Shown one piece after another: positions 40,727 through 48,747 of a DNA stretch of 64,000 bases. The first letter of the stretch is position 1; every line of letters starts with the position of its first letter. The stretch comes from Fibrobacter sp. UWB10 (GTDB taxonomy: Bacteria; Fibrobacterota; Fibrobacteria; Fibrobacterales; Fibrobacteraceae): the NCBI RefSeq assembly GCF_900182935.1, contig NZ_FXUE01000004.1, positions 1-64,000 on the forward strand. Reading direction: 5' to 3'. A program made the translations under genes and the position numbers. The notes below the pieces were generated by a model. It did no database searches. It was given only the letters and a program-made list of their open reading frames with translations, and was not told the DNA's origin.

Positions 40727-42019
40727 ATGGCAAAAATCCAGACACTTGCAGGCGAGTGGTTCGAACCGGATTTGCCCGGGCGCTTGCTTAAGATTGCAGG
40801 CGATATCCGCGAAGCGGGCGGCCGTGCGTTTTTAGTGGGCGGTTGGGTTCGCGATGCGCTTTTAGGCAAGTCTTGCCGCGACTACGATGTCGAAGTATAC
40901 GACATGGCGCAAGACGCTCTCGTTCCGATTCTTTCAAAGTATGGCCGTACGAATTTGGTGGGCAAGGCTTTTGGCGTGATTCACCTTGCCATGAAGGGCC
41001 TGTCGCTTGATTTCTCGTTCCCGCGTACCGAAAGCAAAGTCGGCTATGGTCACCGCGGTTTCGTGGTGCATACCGACGAAAAACTGAGTTTTAAAGAAGC
41101 CGCACTCCGGCGCGATTTTACCATCAATGCCATGGGCATGGAACTACCGGAACTCACGCTTTGTGACCCCTATGGCGGTATTGACGACTTGAAATCGCAC
41201 ACCTTGCGTCATGTGGGTCCGGCTTTTGCCGAAGATTCTTTGCGCATTCTGCGCGGGGTACAGTTTGCGAGCCGCTTTGGTTGCTCGCTTGCACCCGATA
41301 CGGTTGAACTTTGCCGCACGCTTTCTTTGGATGATCTTTCTGTAGAACGCCTGTTCGAAGAATTCAAGAAATGGCTCCTGAAGCCGGGCAAGCCTTCGCT
41401 CGGTCTCAAGGCTTTTTTGGATATCAAGCTTGATGAATATTTCCCGGAAATTCATCCGTTCAAGGATTCTTGGGAAACTCTCGGAACGATTCTCGATAAC
41501 ATGGTTCCTTGGCGTGATACATTGCCCGAGGCGCAGGCAATGGAATTCGCTTTTGCCGCTCTCTTGTGTGGTTCTCCTGAAACTTCGCTCAAGTTTCTGG
41601 AACGCATCACGAACGAAACTCACTTGCTCAAGATTGTGCCTTCGCTTTTGAAGGCGTACCAAGAGCTAGATACGGCTATCGTAAACGATGCTCCGGCACT
41701 CCGCCGCCTTGCTGTAAAATTGGGTGGTTTGAAGTTGCTCGGCTTGCTCGTAAAATGCACTCCTCGCGAATTCTATGCAGGCTCTGCGGTCGATGGCGAA
41801 TGCTTTGCCGACAAACTTTGGAATGCAGCGAGTGAATTAGATTTAATCGAAGAAGCTCCGCAGCCTTACCTGATGGGTAAAATGCTCATGGATATGGGCG
41901 TTAAGCCGGGCAAGCAAATGGGCGAAATCATCAAGAAGAGTTTCGAACTGCAACTCGACGGCGAAATCAAAAACGCTGAAGAGGCTATTGCCTGGGCGCG
42001 CTCCGCTATTTCCATCTGA
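40727..42019 (+). CDS. cca: CCA-adding enzyme / poly(A) polymerase family nucleotidyltransferase
   Basis: The 430-residue class II tRNA nucleotidyltransferase has 'FLVGGWVRDALLGKSCRDYDVEVYD' near 35-60, giving the GG motif and the DxD metal site. 'RRDFTINAMGMEL' and 'RILRGVQFASRFG' follow, and a long all-helical body ends it. It adds or repairs the 3' CCA of tRNA in the cytoplasm; a poly(A) polymerase role cannot be ruled out by sequence. Its 3' end overlaps the convergent glycosyltransferase gene by 14 bases. Confidence 0.9.
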   Translation: MAKIQTLAGEWFEPDLPGRLLKIAGDIREAGGRAFLVGGWVRDALLGKSCRDYDVEVYDMAQDALVPILSKYGRTNLVGKAFGVIHLAMKGLSLDFSFPRTESKVGYGHRGFVVHTDEKLSFKEAALRRDFTINAMGMELPELTLCDPYGGIDDLKSHTLRHVGPAFAEDSLRILRGVQFASRFGCSLAPDTVELCRTLSLDDLSVERLFEEFKKWLLKPGKPSLGLKAFLDIKLDEYFPEIHPFKDSWETLGTILDNMVPWRDTLPEAQAMEFAFAALLCGSPETSLKFLERITNETHLLKIVPSLLKAYQELDTAIVNDAPALRRLAVKLGGLKLLGLLVKCTPREFYAGSAVDGECFADKLWNAASELDLIEEAPQPYLMGKMLMDMGVKPGKQMGEIIKKSFELQLDGEIKNAEEAIAWARSAISI

Positions 42020-43109
42020 ACATGCCTGTGATGCCTGCGGGCACGGCAAACACGATCATCGGAATCTGAATCACTTCGGTCGGCAAGAACGCAAGCATTT
42101 TGCGCTTGGCATGCAGTTTCCAAGAAGCAATCATCAAGAAAACAAAGTCCACCAGAATCTTGGGCAGAATGCTGAATACGCACCACTGCCAGGGGCAATC
42201 CAAAAAGAGCACGCACCAAGGACTAATGAACATCCAGATGTAGTAGGTGTAAATTAGCGTGAGCATCAAGATGTATGCCTTGCTTTCGTAGTTGGTGCCG
42301 TTGCTGCTCCAACGGGCGCGCTGGTTAAAAAGTTGCTTCCAAGTGTGCACCGGAGCGGTTTCAATCACGGCGTCCTTGTCCAGATTGTAGCAGACTTTGG
42401 TGCCCGGAATTTTCATCATCTTGTGGATGAGCATGTCGTCGTCGCCACTCGAAAGGTTCACCAAGTCGCCAAAACCACCCACGGCAAAGAACAGGTCTTT
42501 TTTGTAGGCGAGGCATGCAGCTGATGCCACAATCGGGTGCCCCCAGCTAAAGCCTGCGGCTTCCATGGCGGTGTAGCCTAAAGTTTCGAGTTTCTGGTAT
42601 AGGTGCGGCATCGTGCGGCTGCCGTTATTTTGCTTAGGGCCTTGCACAATGCAGATGCCGTCATTAAAGCGGCCTGCCATGGCGGTAATCCAGCTCTTGC
42701 GCGGAATGCAGTCTGCGTCCATCGTCAAAAGCACCTCATACTTTGCAATCTTGAAGGCGCTTTCGAGGGCGCGCTTTTTGGGGCTTGCGATTGTGGGCAA
42801 ATCCTGCGGTAGCGAAAGTACTCTGAATTTTGGGTGGGTGGCTGCAAACTTTTCGAGAATCTCCTTGGTGGAATCGGTCGAGCGGTCGTCTACACAAATC
42901 ACTTCCCATTCGCCTACATAGTCCTGTTCGGCCAGCGCTTCGAGCGTGCGCTGCGCGAATTCTTCTTCATTGCGCATGGGCACCACGACCGATACACTCG
43001 GAGTTGCCTTAGGCCCTCTGTAACGGTGCGTACGAATCACCCCTATTATAAAGAATAGGAACAAGATTACGTACAGTGCGGTGAGGCTTGCAATGATTAT
43101 ACCACCCAT
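42006..43109 (-). CDS. GT2 family glycosyltransferase, membrane-bound
   Basis: The product is a 367-residue inner-membrane enzyme. An N-terminal membrane segment (about 5-22) is followed by a GT-A domain: 'SVSVVVPMRNEEEFAQRTLEAL', 'VICVDDRSTDST', 'LLTMDADCIP' (DxD), a 'GDDD' acceptor motif and 'QRARWSSNG' (the QxxRW motif of processive or polymer-type GT2 enzymes). Three or four hydrophobic segments close it. The sugar and acceptor are unknown; cell-surface polysaccharide synthesis is likely. The ATG at 43109 is supported by a -10-like TAATTT ending 7 bases before it; the longer frame would enter lpxA. Confidence 0.85.
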   Translation of the reverse strand: MGGIIIASLTALYVILFLFFIIGVIRTHRYRGPKATPSVSVVVPMRNEEEFAQRTLEALAEQDYVGEWEVICVDDRSTDSTKEILEKFAATHPKFRVLSLPQDLPTIASPKKRALESAFKIAKYEVLLTMDADCIPRKSWITAMAGRFNDGICIVQGPKQNNGSRTMPHLYQKLETLGYTAMEAAGFSWGHPIVASAACLAYKKDLFFAVGGFGDLVNLSSGDDDMLIHKMMKIPGTKVCYNLDKDAVIETAPVHTWKQLFNQRARWSSNGTNYESKAYILMLTLIYTYYIWMFISPWCVLFLDCPWQWCVFSILPKILVDFVFLMIASWKLHAKRKMLAFLPTEVIQIPMIVFAVPAGITGMFRWK

Positions 43110-43116
43110 GCGGTTA

Positions 43117-43129
43117 AAATTAGTAAATT
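43117..43129. promoter_or_regulatory. Back-to-back -10 boxes of two divergent leaderless genes
   Basis: The minus-strand TAATTT (43122-43117) ends 7 bases before the glycosyltransferase ATG. The plus-strand TAAATT (43124-43129) ends 6 bases before the lpxA ATG. Only 26 bases separate the start codons, so each -35 must lie inside the other gene's coding sequence. Confidence 0.55.
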
Positions 43130-43135
43130 TGGGGC

Positions 43136-43903
43136 ATGATCCATCCTTCTGCATTTGTAAGCCCGCAAGCCAAAGTACACGAATCTGCCATTATTGGCCC
43201 CTGGTGCTTGGTCGATGCCGGTGCCGAAATTGCCGAAGGTGTCATTTTGGAATCCCGCGTGCATGTGTACGGTGGGGTTTCGGTCGGAAAAAACACGCAT
43301 GTCTATGACGGAGCCATTCTCGGTGGCCCACCGCAAGATTTAAAATACGCCGGTGAACCAACTCGGCTTGAAATCGGCGAAAATTGCACCGTTCGTGAAT
43401 ATTGCACGCTCAATCGCGGCACGGTGCAGGGTGGCGGTTGCACCCATGTGGCAAACAAGGTGCTTGTGATGGCCTACTCGCATATCGCCCATGACTGCGA
43501 CATTCGCGAGGGCGTCGTTATTGCGAACAGCTGCCAGTTAGGCGGTCATGTGCGCATCGGCGAATATGCGACCATCGGTGGCGTTACCGCCATTCAGCAG
43601 CGCAATCAGGTCGGCGCCTACGCTTTCGTGGGCGGCACCCATAAGGTGGACCGCGATGTTCCCCCGTGCACCAAGGCGTCTGGAAACCCCATCCGCTACG
43701 GCGCCTTAAATCTGCACGCTCTGCGCCTGCATCCAGAACAGTTCCCTGAAGACCGGATCCAGGCCCTTTCGCGTGCCTACCGCGAACTTTACCGTAGCGG
43801 ACGCCCCGTTGCCGACGTTATCGAAGAATTGAAAAAAGGCCCGGAACCTTTGTTCCAAGCCTTTTTCGACGAGCATTGGGGCGGCACGCTTGTGCGCCCA
43901 TAG
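43136..43903 (+). CDS. lpxA: UDP-N-acetylglucosamine acyltransferase
   Basis: LpxA transfers a 3-hydroxyacyl chain from ACP to UDP-GlcNAc, the first step of lipid A synthesis. The 255-residue protein is a left-handed beta-helix of hexapeptide repeats ('AIIGPWCLVDAGAEIAEGV...'). The catalytic His119 lies in 'YSHIAHDC', and 'GGVTAIQQRNQVGAYAFVGG' and 'GNPIRYGALNLHALR' match the acyl and UDP binding regions. The C-terminal helical domain follows. It is separated from fabZ, lpxB and lpxD, with which it is often clustered in other bacteria. The next gene converges with 9 bases between stops. Confidence 0.95.
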   Translation: MIHPSAFVSPQAKVHESAIIGPWCLVDAGAEIAEGVILESRVHVYGGVSVGKNTHVYDGAILGGPPQDLKYAGEPTRLEIGENCTVREYCTLNRGTVQGGGCTHVANKVLVMAYSHIAHDCDIREGVVIANSCQLGGHVRIGEYATIGGVTAIQQRNQVGAYAFVGGTHKVDRDVPPCTKASGNPIRYGALNLHALRLHPEQFPEDRIQALSRAYRELYRSGRPVADVIEELKKGPEPLFQAFFDEHWGGTLVRP

Positions 43904-43912
43904 AAAGTCTAA

Positions 43913-45121
43913 TTAAAGTCCGAATGCGGCGGGGAATCCTTCGTACCACTCGATGTTTTCGTCCATGGCATTATGGTGTGCGGCTTCAAAACCACCAACG
44001 CTTGTAAATCCCCAATAGTTCCAGGACATACCGTAGGCTTCAGCAGCTTTGATCGTAAGCGATGCCCATTGGGCTTTCATCTTGGCCGAGGGGAGCGATT
44101 CACCTTCTTTACAAGTGCTTTTGTTTGCGTATTCCGTTCCACCAGAAATACCAAATTCACCCATATTCAAAGGAACGCTGTTCACGCCATCTACATCGGG
44201 GTAAAGGGCCTTGGCCTGCTTTGCGTACAATTCCAAGTCGGTGAACGCCTTGTTGTTATATGCGGCATCGCCCTTGCAGTTGTAGCTGTGCCCCTGGTGG
44301 CTGAATCCATAGGGCTCGTAGTAATGGCCCGTATAGATGATGTTGCCATCGGCGGGGAGGTGCAAGATGTTTAAGTCTTCGAATTTAGCCGAATGGTAAG
44401 ATTCGAACATGATGGTTTTGGTCTTCGTCACGGAGCGAATGACTGTGTATGCTTCGTTCATCAGGTTGTCTACGCGTTCGGCGTTAGAAATGGTGGGTTC
44501 GTTCAAGATTTCAAGAACAATCATGGAATCAGGGAATGCGTCCATTTCCTGGGCGACTTGTGCCCACATGCCGAGGAAGTGTGTTTTTTCGGCTTCGTAA
44601 GCGGTGGAATCATAGGTGCAACCCTGTCCGCCGCCACCGGCGCAGTTCAACTGTACATAATGGTGGAAATTCACAATAACCACAAGGCCCTGGTTGATGG
44701 CCAGCTGAATGTCTTCTTTAACACCGGCAAGCCTTTCGGGGTCTACAGTGTGTGTGCTGTAGTCAGAATTCCTTTGCCAGCGTACAGGAATGCGCACTGA
44801 ATTGAATCCGGCCTTTTTGATAAAGGGAAAATCGTAATCGCGAATGGGGTTGCCCCAGCTACTGTCGAGTCTGTTGCCGTCGGAATCCCAAGAGTTGCCA
44901 AGGTTGATACCCTTGCCGATGCGGGCGTTCATGGCGCGACCAAGGCTATAGTCAACTGGGACAATAACGCGAGTTTCTTTTTTTGTCGTGTCCGCTTCTT
45001 TGGGAGTGGTCGTTGCTGCAGTATGGGGATTGCCTTCACTAGAACATGCGCCAAAGACGATGCCTAATGCGGCCACAAAGGGGGCAATAGTTAAAGGTAA
45101 AAAAGCGCGTAAATGAATCAT
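43913..45121 (-). CDS. Lipoprotein GH5 cellulase-like enzyme
   Basis: The 402-residue product has a signal with lipobox 'FGAC', so the enzyme is anchored at the membrane rather than released. A short Thr/Lys linker leads to the (beta/alpha)8 domain: 'GKGINLGNSWDS', 'GFNSVRIPVRWQ', 'VIVNFHHYVQL', the acid/base Glu208 in 'LEILNEP', and the nucleophile Glu322 in 'LNMGEFG'. An endoglucanase-type activity is likely. A GAGG ribosome site precedes the ATG. No sorting tail is present, which agrees with lipid anchoring. It is divergent from the large outer-membrane operon. Confidence 0.9.
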   Translation of the reverse strand: MIHLRAFLPLTIAPFVAALGIVFGACSSEGNPHTAATTTPKEADTTKKETRVIVPVDYSLGRAMNARIGKGINLGNSWDSDGNRLDSSWGNPIRDYDFPFIKKAGFNSVRIPVRWQRNSDYSTHTVDPERLAGVKEDIQLAINQGLVVIVNFHHYVQLNCAGGGGQGCTYDSTAYEAEKTHFLGMWAQVAQEMDAFPDSMIVLEILNEPTISNAERVDNLMNEAYTVIRSVTKTKTIMFESYHSAKFEDLNILHLPADGNIIYTGHYYEPYGFSHQGHSYNCKGDAAYNNKAFTDLELYAKQAKALYPDVDGVNSVPLNMGEFGISGGTEYANKSTCKEGESLPSAKMKAQWASLTIKAAEAYGMSWNYWGFTSVGGFEAAHHNAMDENIEWYEGFPAAFGL

Positions 45122-45297
45122 GGTTTCCTCGCGGAAAGAGTGATTGGTTGTTAACTACAAATTTACACTTTTTTAAGGCGTAAGGAAAGTCTTAATAAAA
45201 AATTATGTTTACCTTTGAAACCGCTAAAATCGAGTAAAATCAAGGCTTTTCGGGGTGGTATATCCCAATTCCACAAGCATTTTGATTTTTTTGCCCG

Positions 45298-45324
45298 TTG
45301 AGTCCCCAAAAAACAAGTTATATT
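45298..45324 (+). promoter_or_regulatory. Putative promoter of the surface-protein operon
   Basis: TTGAGT (45298-45303) and TATATT (45319-45324) have a short 15-base spacer. The leader to the first ATG is then about 27 bases and holds a GGAG. The spacing is suboptimal, so the assignment is tentative. The rest of the 236-base gap to the divergent GH5 gene is A/T-rich and shows no gene. Confidence 0.4.
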
Positions 45325-45357
45325 GTAGTGGTCCGTATCTGGAGATTTTTAGATATT

Positions 45358-46101
45358 ATGAACGTAAAACCGCATAAAGCAAGTTGGGCGTGCGCCTTGG
45401 GCGTTCTCCTTTTAGCGTCTTTCTCTTTTGCTGGTTATGGTTTTAGCGATTACCGCGACCGCGACCAGTCCCGTTTTGTCACTAAGCAGGCGAAGCCATT
45501 CAGACCCGACAAGGATGTCGTGTCTGTCGTGATGCGCGAAGCTATTCCGCGTGGTGGTGGATATACCTACCAGTACCCGCGTGAAAACCCCGAACCGGTT
45601 CTTACGGACAAGTATGCCATGGAAGGTGCTCTTTCCATGGAGATTGAACTTATTGCAAGCGACTATTCCGGTGTGGCAATTTGTATTGCCGGTTCTGTCG
45701 ACTTGACCCCCTATTTTGAAGAAGGCGTCCTCGAGTTCTGGATCAAGGGTGCCCAGGGTGGCGAAAACGCTCTATTCGTGTTGGTGGACGACGGCGTGAA
45801 GAGCGGTGGCGAATCCCTGCAGGTGAAGCTCCGTTCCAAGAGCCTTGGCGAAATCACCACCGAATGGAAACATTTCAGCATTCCGCTCAAACTGTTCGGT
45901 ACGACCGGTGTGTACTGGGATGCCAAGAACACTCGTGAAGTCATGCTGCCCTTTAGCTGGAGCAACTTCAAGGGCTTCCGTCTTGAAGTCCGTAAAGATG
46001 AAAACGAGTCCTTCAAGGTCTGGATTGACGATATCGTGATCAAGAAGCATGGTAAGGCTTACGAAGGTCCGATGAACTATCCGTTCCGCAACGAGATTTA
46101 A
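45358..46101 (+). CDS. Secreted carbohydrate-binding-like (galactose-binding fold) protein
   Basis: The 247-residue product has a signal peptide ending 'SFAG'. A beta-sandwich of the CBM11/CIA30 type is suggested by 'YAMEGALSMEIELIASDYSGVAICIAGSVDLTPYFEEGVLEFWIKG', 'HFSIPLKLFG' and 'FKGFRLEVRKDENESFKVWIDDIVIKK', where the last strand pair is the family end motif. No catalytic domain is fused. It is the first gene of a six-gene operon; the next gene starts 9 bases later. A ligand such as cellulose or another beta-glucan is inference. The ATG at 45358 is chosen because an upstream ATG-type start would precede the promoter. Confidence 0.7.
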   Translation: MNVKPHKASWACALGVLLLASFSFAGYGFSDYRDRDQSRFVTKQAKPFRPDKDVVSVVMREAIPRGGGYTYQYPRENPEPVLTDKYAMEGALSMEIELIASDYSGVAICIAGSVDLTPYFEEGVLEFWIKGAQGGENALFVLVDDGVKSGGESLQVKLRSKSLGEITTEWKHFSIPLKLFGTTGVYWDAKNTREVMLPFSWSNFKGFRLEVRKDENESFKVWIDDIVIKKHGKAYEGPMNYPFRNEI

Positions 46102-46110
46102 GAGGATTTT

Positions 46111-48732
46111 ATGCGCAAATTACCTACACTATTTACGACTCTGCTTTGCTGCACGTCTTTGGCCCTTGCTCAGATGGACGAAGATGTGTCCTCTGAAGAA
46201 TTCGAAGAATCTGCTCCGGCTGTAGAAGAGGCTGCTCCTGAAGCTGCCGAAGAACCTGCCGAAGAAGCTTCTGAACCCGAAGAATCTGTTGCTGAAGCCT
46301 CTACTGAAGCCGAACCGGCTACCGAGGAAGGCTCTGATGAATCTCCGGTCGAAGAAGCTGTTGAAGCTGCTCCTGCCGAAGAAGCCGTTGCCGAAGCTCC
46401 TGCTGAAGAACCGGTTGCAGCCCCTGTGGCAGACCTTTCCAAGCCGGCAGAAACGGTTCCTTACCAGCCGCTCGTGGTGAATGCATCCTCCAAGCTCGAC
46501 CCGAAGGTTCAGATTTCCAACGTGGAAGAAGGCTTGGATACGCTTGCCAACAACATGGAATCGACCCTCATGGGTAAGGATGACCTTCCGCTCGCGGTCT
46601 CTGGCTACTTGGCCTTCCGCCTGAAGAACTTCCATTACTCTGAACCGAGCCCTTGGGCGCAGAACGACTTGGCTCGCACTTCTGTTGACGCTGTGCTCAA
46701 CATGAACATTGTGGCCATGCCGAACTCCTACATGACCTTGTGGACGAACATGAGCTTCCCGTTCTCCTTGTCCGGCCTCTACTCTAACTACTTGGGTAGC
46801 CAGCCGACACAGGCTCCGACCAAGGATCAGCGTGTCATGTACGACCACTCCACGGACTTCTACTCTGCAACCATCAACGAAGAAATGAACTTCGGTGTGG
46901 ATATCCGCGCAGGCGTCTTTGGTGCCTACGTGACGGCCGGTGGTGTGATTTGGGCTAACGCTTCTCCGCTTACCATGTGGGAACGTGAAACCAACCCGCG
47001 TTTTGCTTGGCAGTACGAACTGTTCGAAGACGAAAAGACTGTTTCTACCTACTATAAGGAAAAGGTCTTTAAGCCGGTTAAAGAAGGTGGTCGTGCATTC
47101 TGGACAAACCGTAGTTTCGGTGGTGTGTTTGGCAACTTCTACCAGCTTCCGTTCGACATGAAGGCTCAGTTCCTCGTATCTCAGCCGGCTGATGCCGATA
47201 TCGGTACCCGCGACGGTTTGCGTATGTATGGTGGTCAGCCGGGCGAACTTGAAATGTCCGGTGGCTATGACTTCCGCGGCTCCATTTACCATGGCCGTAT
47301 CGCTAAGGAAAAGATTGCGGACAATCTTACTCTTGGTTTGAACTATATGGGCGTCATCTTCGATAAGGATATCGTCTATGAAGGCGAATATTTGACTCAG
47401 ATGAAGTACTTTACCAATACCTGCCCGGATCCTAACGATCCTAGTGTTCAGGTACCGTGCCCGCCGATGCTCAACAACCATGTGGTTTCTCTTGATATCA
47501 AGGGCAACGTGACCCCGAAACTTTACTTGATGGCCGATGTGGGCGTGAGCATGACGGATTCCGTCAAGTTTAGGCGTACCTCTGATGCTTATGGCTATAA
47601 GCAGTCTAACTCCACTACTGGTTACCTCCCGGATTCCTATGAATCGAGCATGAATACCCCGCAGGTGGGCGTCTATGTCAAGGCTCAGTCCAAGTACATT
47701 GAAGGCTGGCCCATGACGGTTGAAGCAATTTTCCTCCCGAAGGATTTCTATTCTCCGTATTCTTTGAGCAACCCGTCTCGCTTTAACAGCTGGCGCAAAG
47801 ATGAATTCTACCTGAATGGTGGTTCCATGCGTTACTCCCCGAACATGGCTGGCTTGAACTTCAAGTTGGAACCGACCTTCAATCGCGGCTACTTTGACTT
47901 CCAGTATGGCTTGCACCGCCAGGTGGAAGAAGGTCAAGACGTAATCTTCTTCAACTACCGCTTAAATGGCCGCAACATGTGGGAATCCACCAATTCTTGG
48001 ACCAAGCACAAGCCGCTCTTTATTGCTGACTCCGGTAACGCTGATAACGCAGCCTATGTGGCTCGCACCGGTATCTACAGCAACTCTGAAAAGGGTGTCA
48101 AGCAGTACCGTCAGCAGGGTGGCCTTTATGGTGGAACCTGGGAACTCTGGGAATCCTTCGTGGCTTATGATGATATTGAACAGGTCAAGAAGACTGAACA
48201 GACTGGCGAAGCTCCGTCGCATACCAAGTGGTCCTCTTATATGTCCTTTATGGGTGGCTATGATATCGGTGGCTGGTTCGGTACCGATCGCACTATCATG
48301 ATGACTGCTTACGCTGCTCTTTCGGGCGTTTCTACGACGATCGCCCCGATTGCTTATAGCGAATCTCAGAAGGACATGCTCCTGTGGAGTTTCTACGGCC
48401 AGTTTGAACCTTCTGTTGCTGTGACTCCGACCTTCCACATGGTAGGTGTCCTTGGTCTCGAAACCTTCCGTTCCGACCGCGCTTACACCTCTGTCGGTTA
48501 CCAGGCTGCTCTTAAGGGCTCTAGCCTCATGAACCAGGCGAATTACTTCTACTACAAGAAGGCTCCGATTAATTACTTGGAAACTGCACTTGGTGTCGGC
48601 TTCGACTGGGACTTTGCTGACCGCGTAGGCCTGCATGTGCGTTACAAATGGATGACTCATTCCGACGAAACTATTTCTGTGAATGACTGGCATTCCCACT
48701 ACATTTCAGCCGAAGCTAAGGCTTGGTTCTAA
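46111..48732 (+). CDS. Large predicted outer-membrane beta-barrel protein with Glu/Ala-rich N-terminus
   Basis: The 873-residue protein has a signal peptide ending 'ALAQ'. Residues 22-120 are a low-complexity segment of Glu, Ala and Pro ('EEAAPEAAEEPAEEAS'), likely extended in the periplasm. The rest alternates short polar turns with strands rich in aromatic residues and ends with 'WHSHYISAEAKAWF', a terminal Phe as in outer-membrane barrels. No known family was recognised. It has AGAGGAT before the ATG, and codon use (many GGT, GCT, AAC) suggests high expression. It is the second gene of the operon. Confidence 0.65.
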   Translation: MRKLPTLFTTLLCCTSLALAQMDEDVSSEEFEESAPAVEEAAPEAAEEPAEEASEPEESVAEASTEAEPATEEGSDESPVEEAVEAAPAEEAVAEAPAEEPVAAPVADLSKPAETVPYQPLVVNASSKLDPKVQISNVEEGLDTLANNMESTLMGKDDLPLAVSGYLAFRLKNFHYSEPSPWAQNDLARTSVDAVLNMNIVAMPNSYMTLWTNMSFPFSLSGLYSNYLGSQPTQAPTKDQRVMYDHSTDFYSATINEEMNFGVDIRAGVFGAYVTAGGVIWANASPLTMWERETNPRFAWQYELFEDEKTVSTYYKEKVFKPVKEGGRAFWTNRSFGGVFGNFYQLPFDMKAQFLVSQPADADIGTRDGLRMYGGQPGELEMSGGYDFRGSIYHGRIAKEKIADNLTLGLNYMGVIFDKDIVYEGEYLTQMKYFTNTCPDPNDPSVQVPCPPMLNNHVVSLDIKGNVTPKLYLMADVGVSMTDSVKFRRTSDAYGYKQSNSTTGYLPDSYESSMNTPQVGVYVKAQSKYIEGWPMTVEAIFLPKDFYSPYSLSNPSRFNSWRKDEFYLNGGSMRYSPNMAGLNFKLEPTFNRGYFDFQYGLHRQVEEGQDVIFFNYRLNGRNMWESTNSWTKHKPLFIADSGNADNAAYVARTGIYSNSEKGVKQYRQQGGLYGGTWELWESFVAYDDIEQVKKTEQTGEAPSHTKWSSYMSFMGGYDIGGWFGTDRTIMMTAYAALSGVSTTIAPIAYSESQKDMLLWSFYGQFEPSVAVTPTFHMVGVLGLETFRSDRAYTSVGYQAALKGSSLMNQANYFYYKKAPINYLETALGVGFDWDFADRVGLHVRYKWMTHSDETISVNDWHSHYISAEAKAWF

Positions 48733-48747
48733 TAGGGGGTGCTGAAC

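Noticed and set aside
43110-43154. Longer glycosyltransferase start at 43154
   Set aside because: It would overlap the lpxA start, and the extra residues are not part of a membrane segment. The ATG at 43109 sits 7 bases after a -10-like hexamer.
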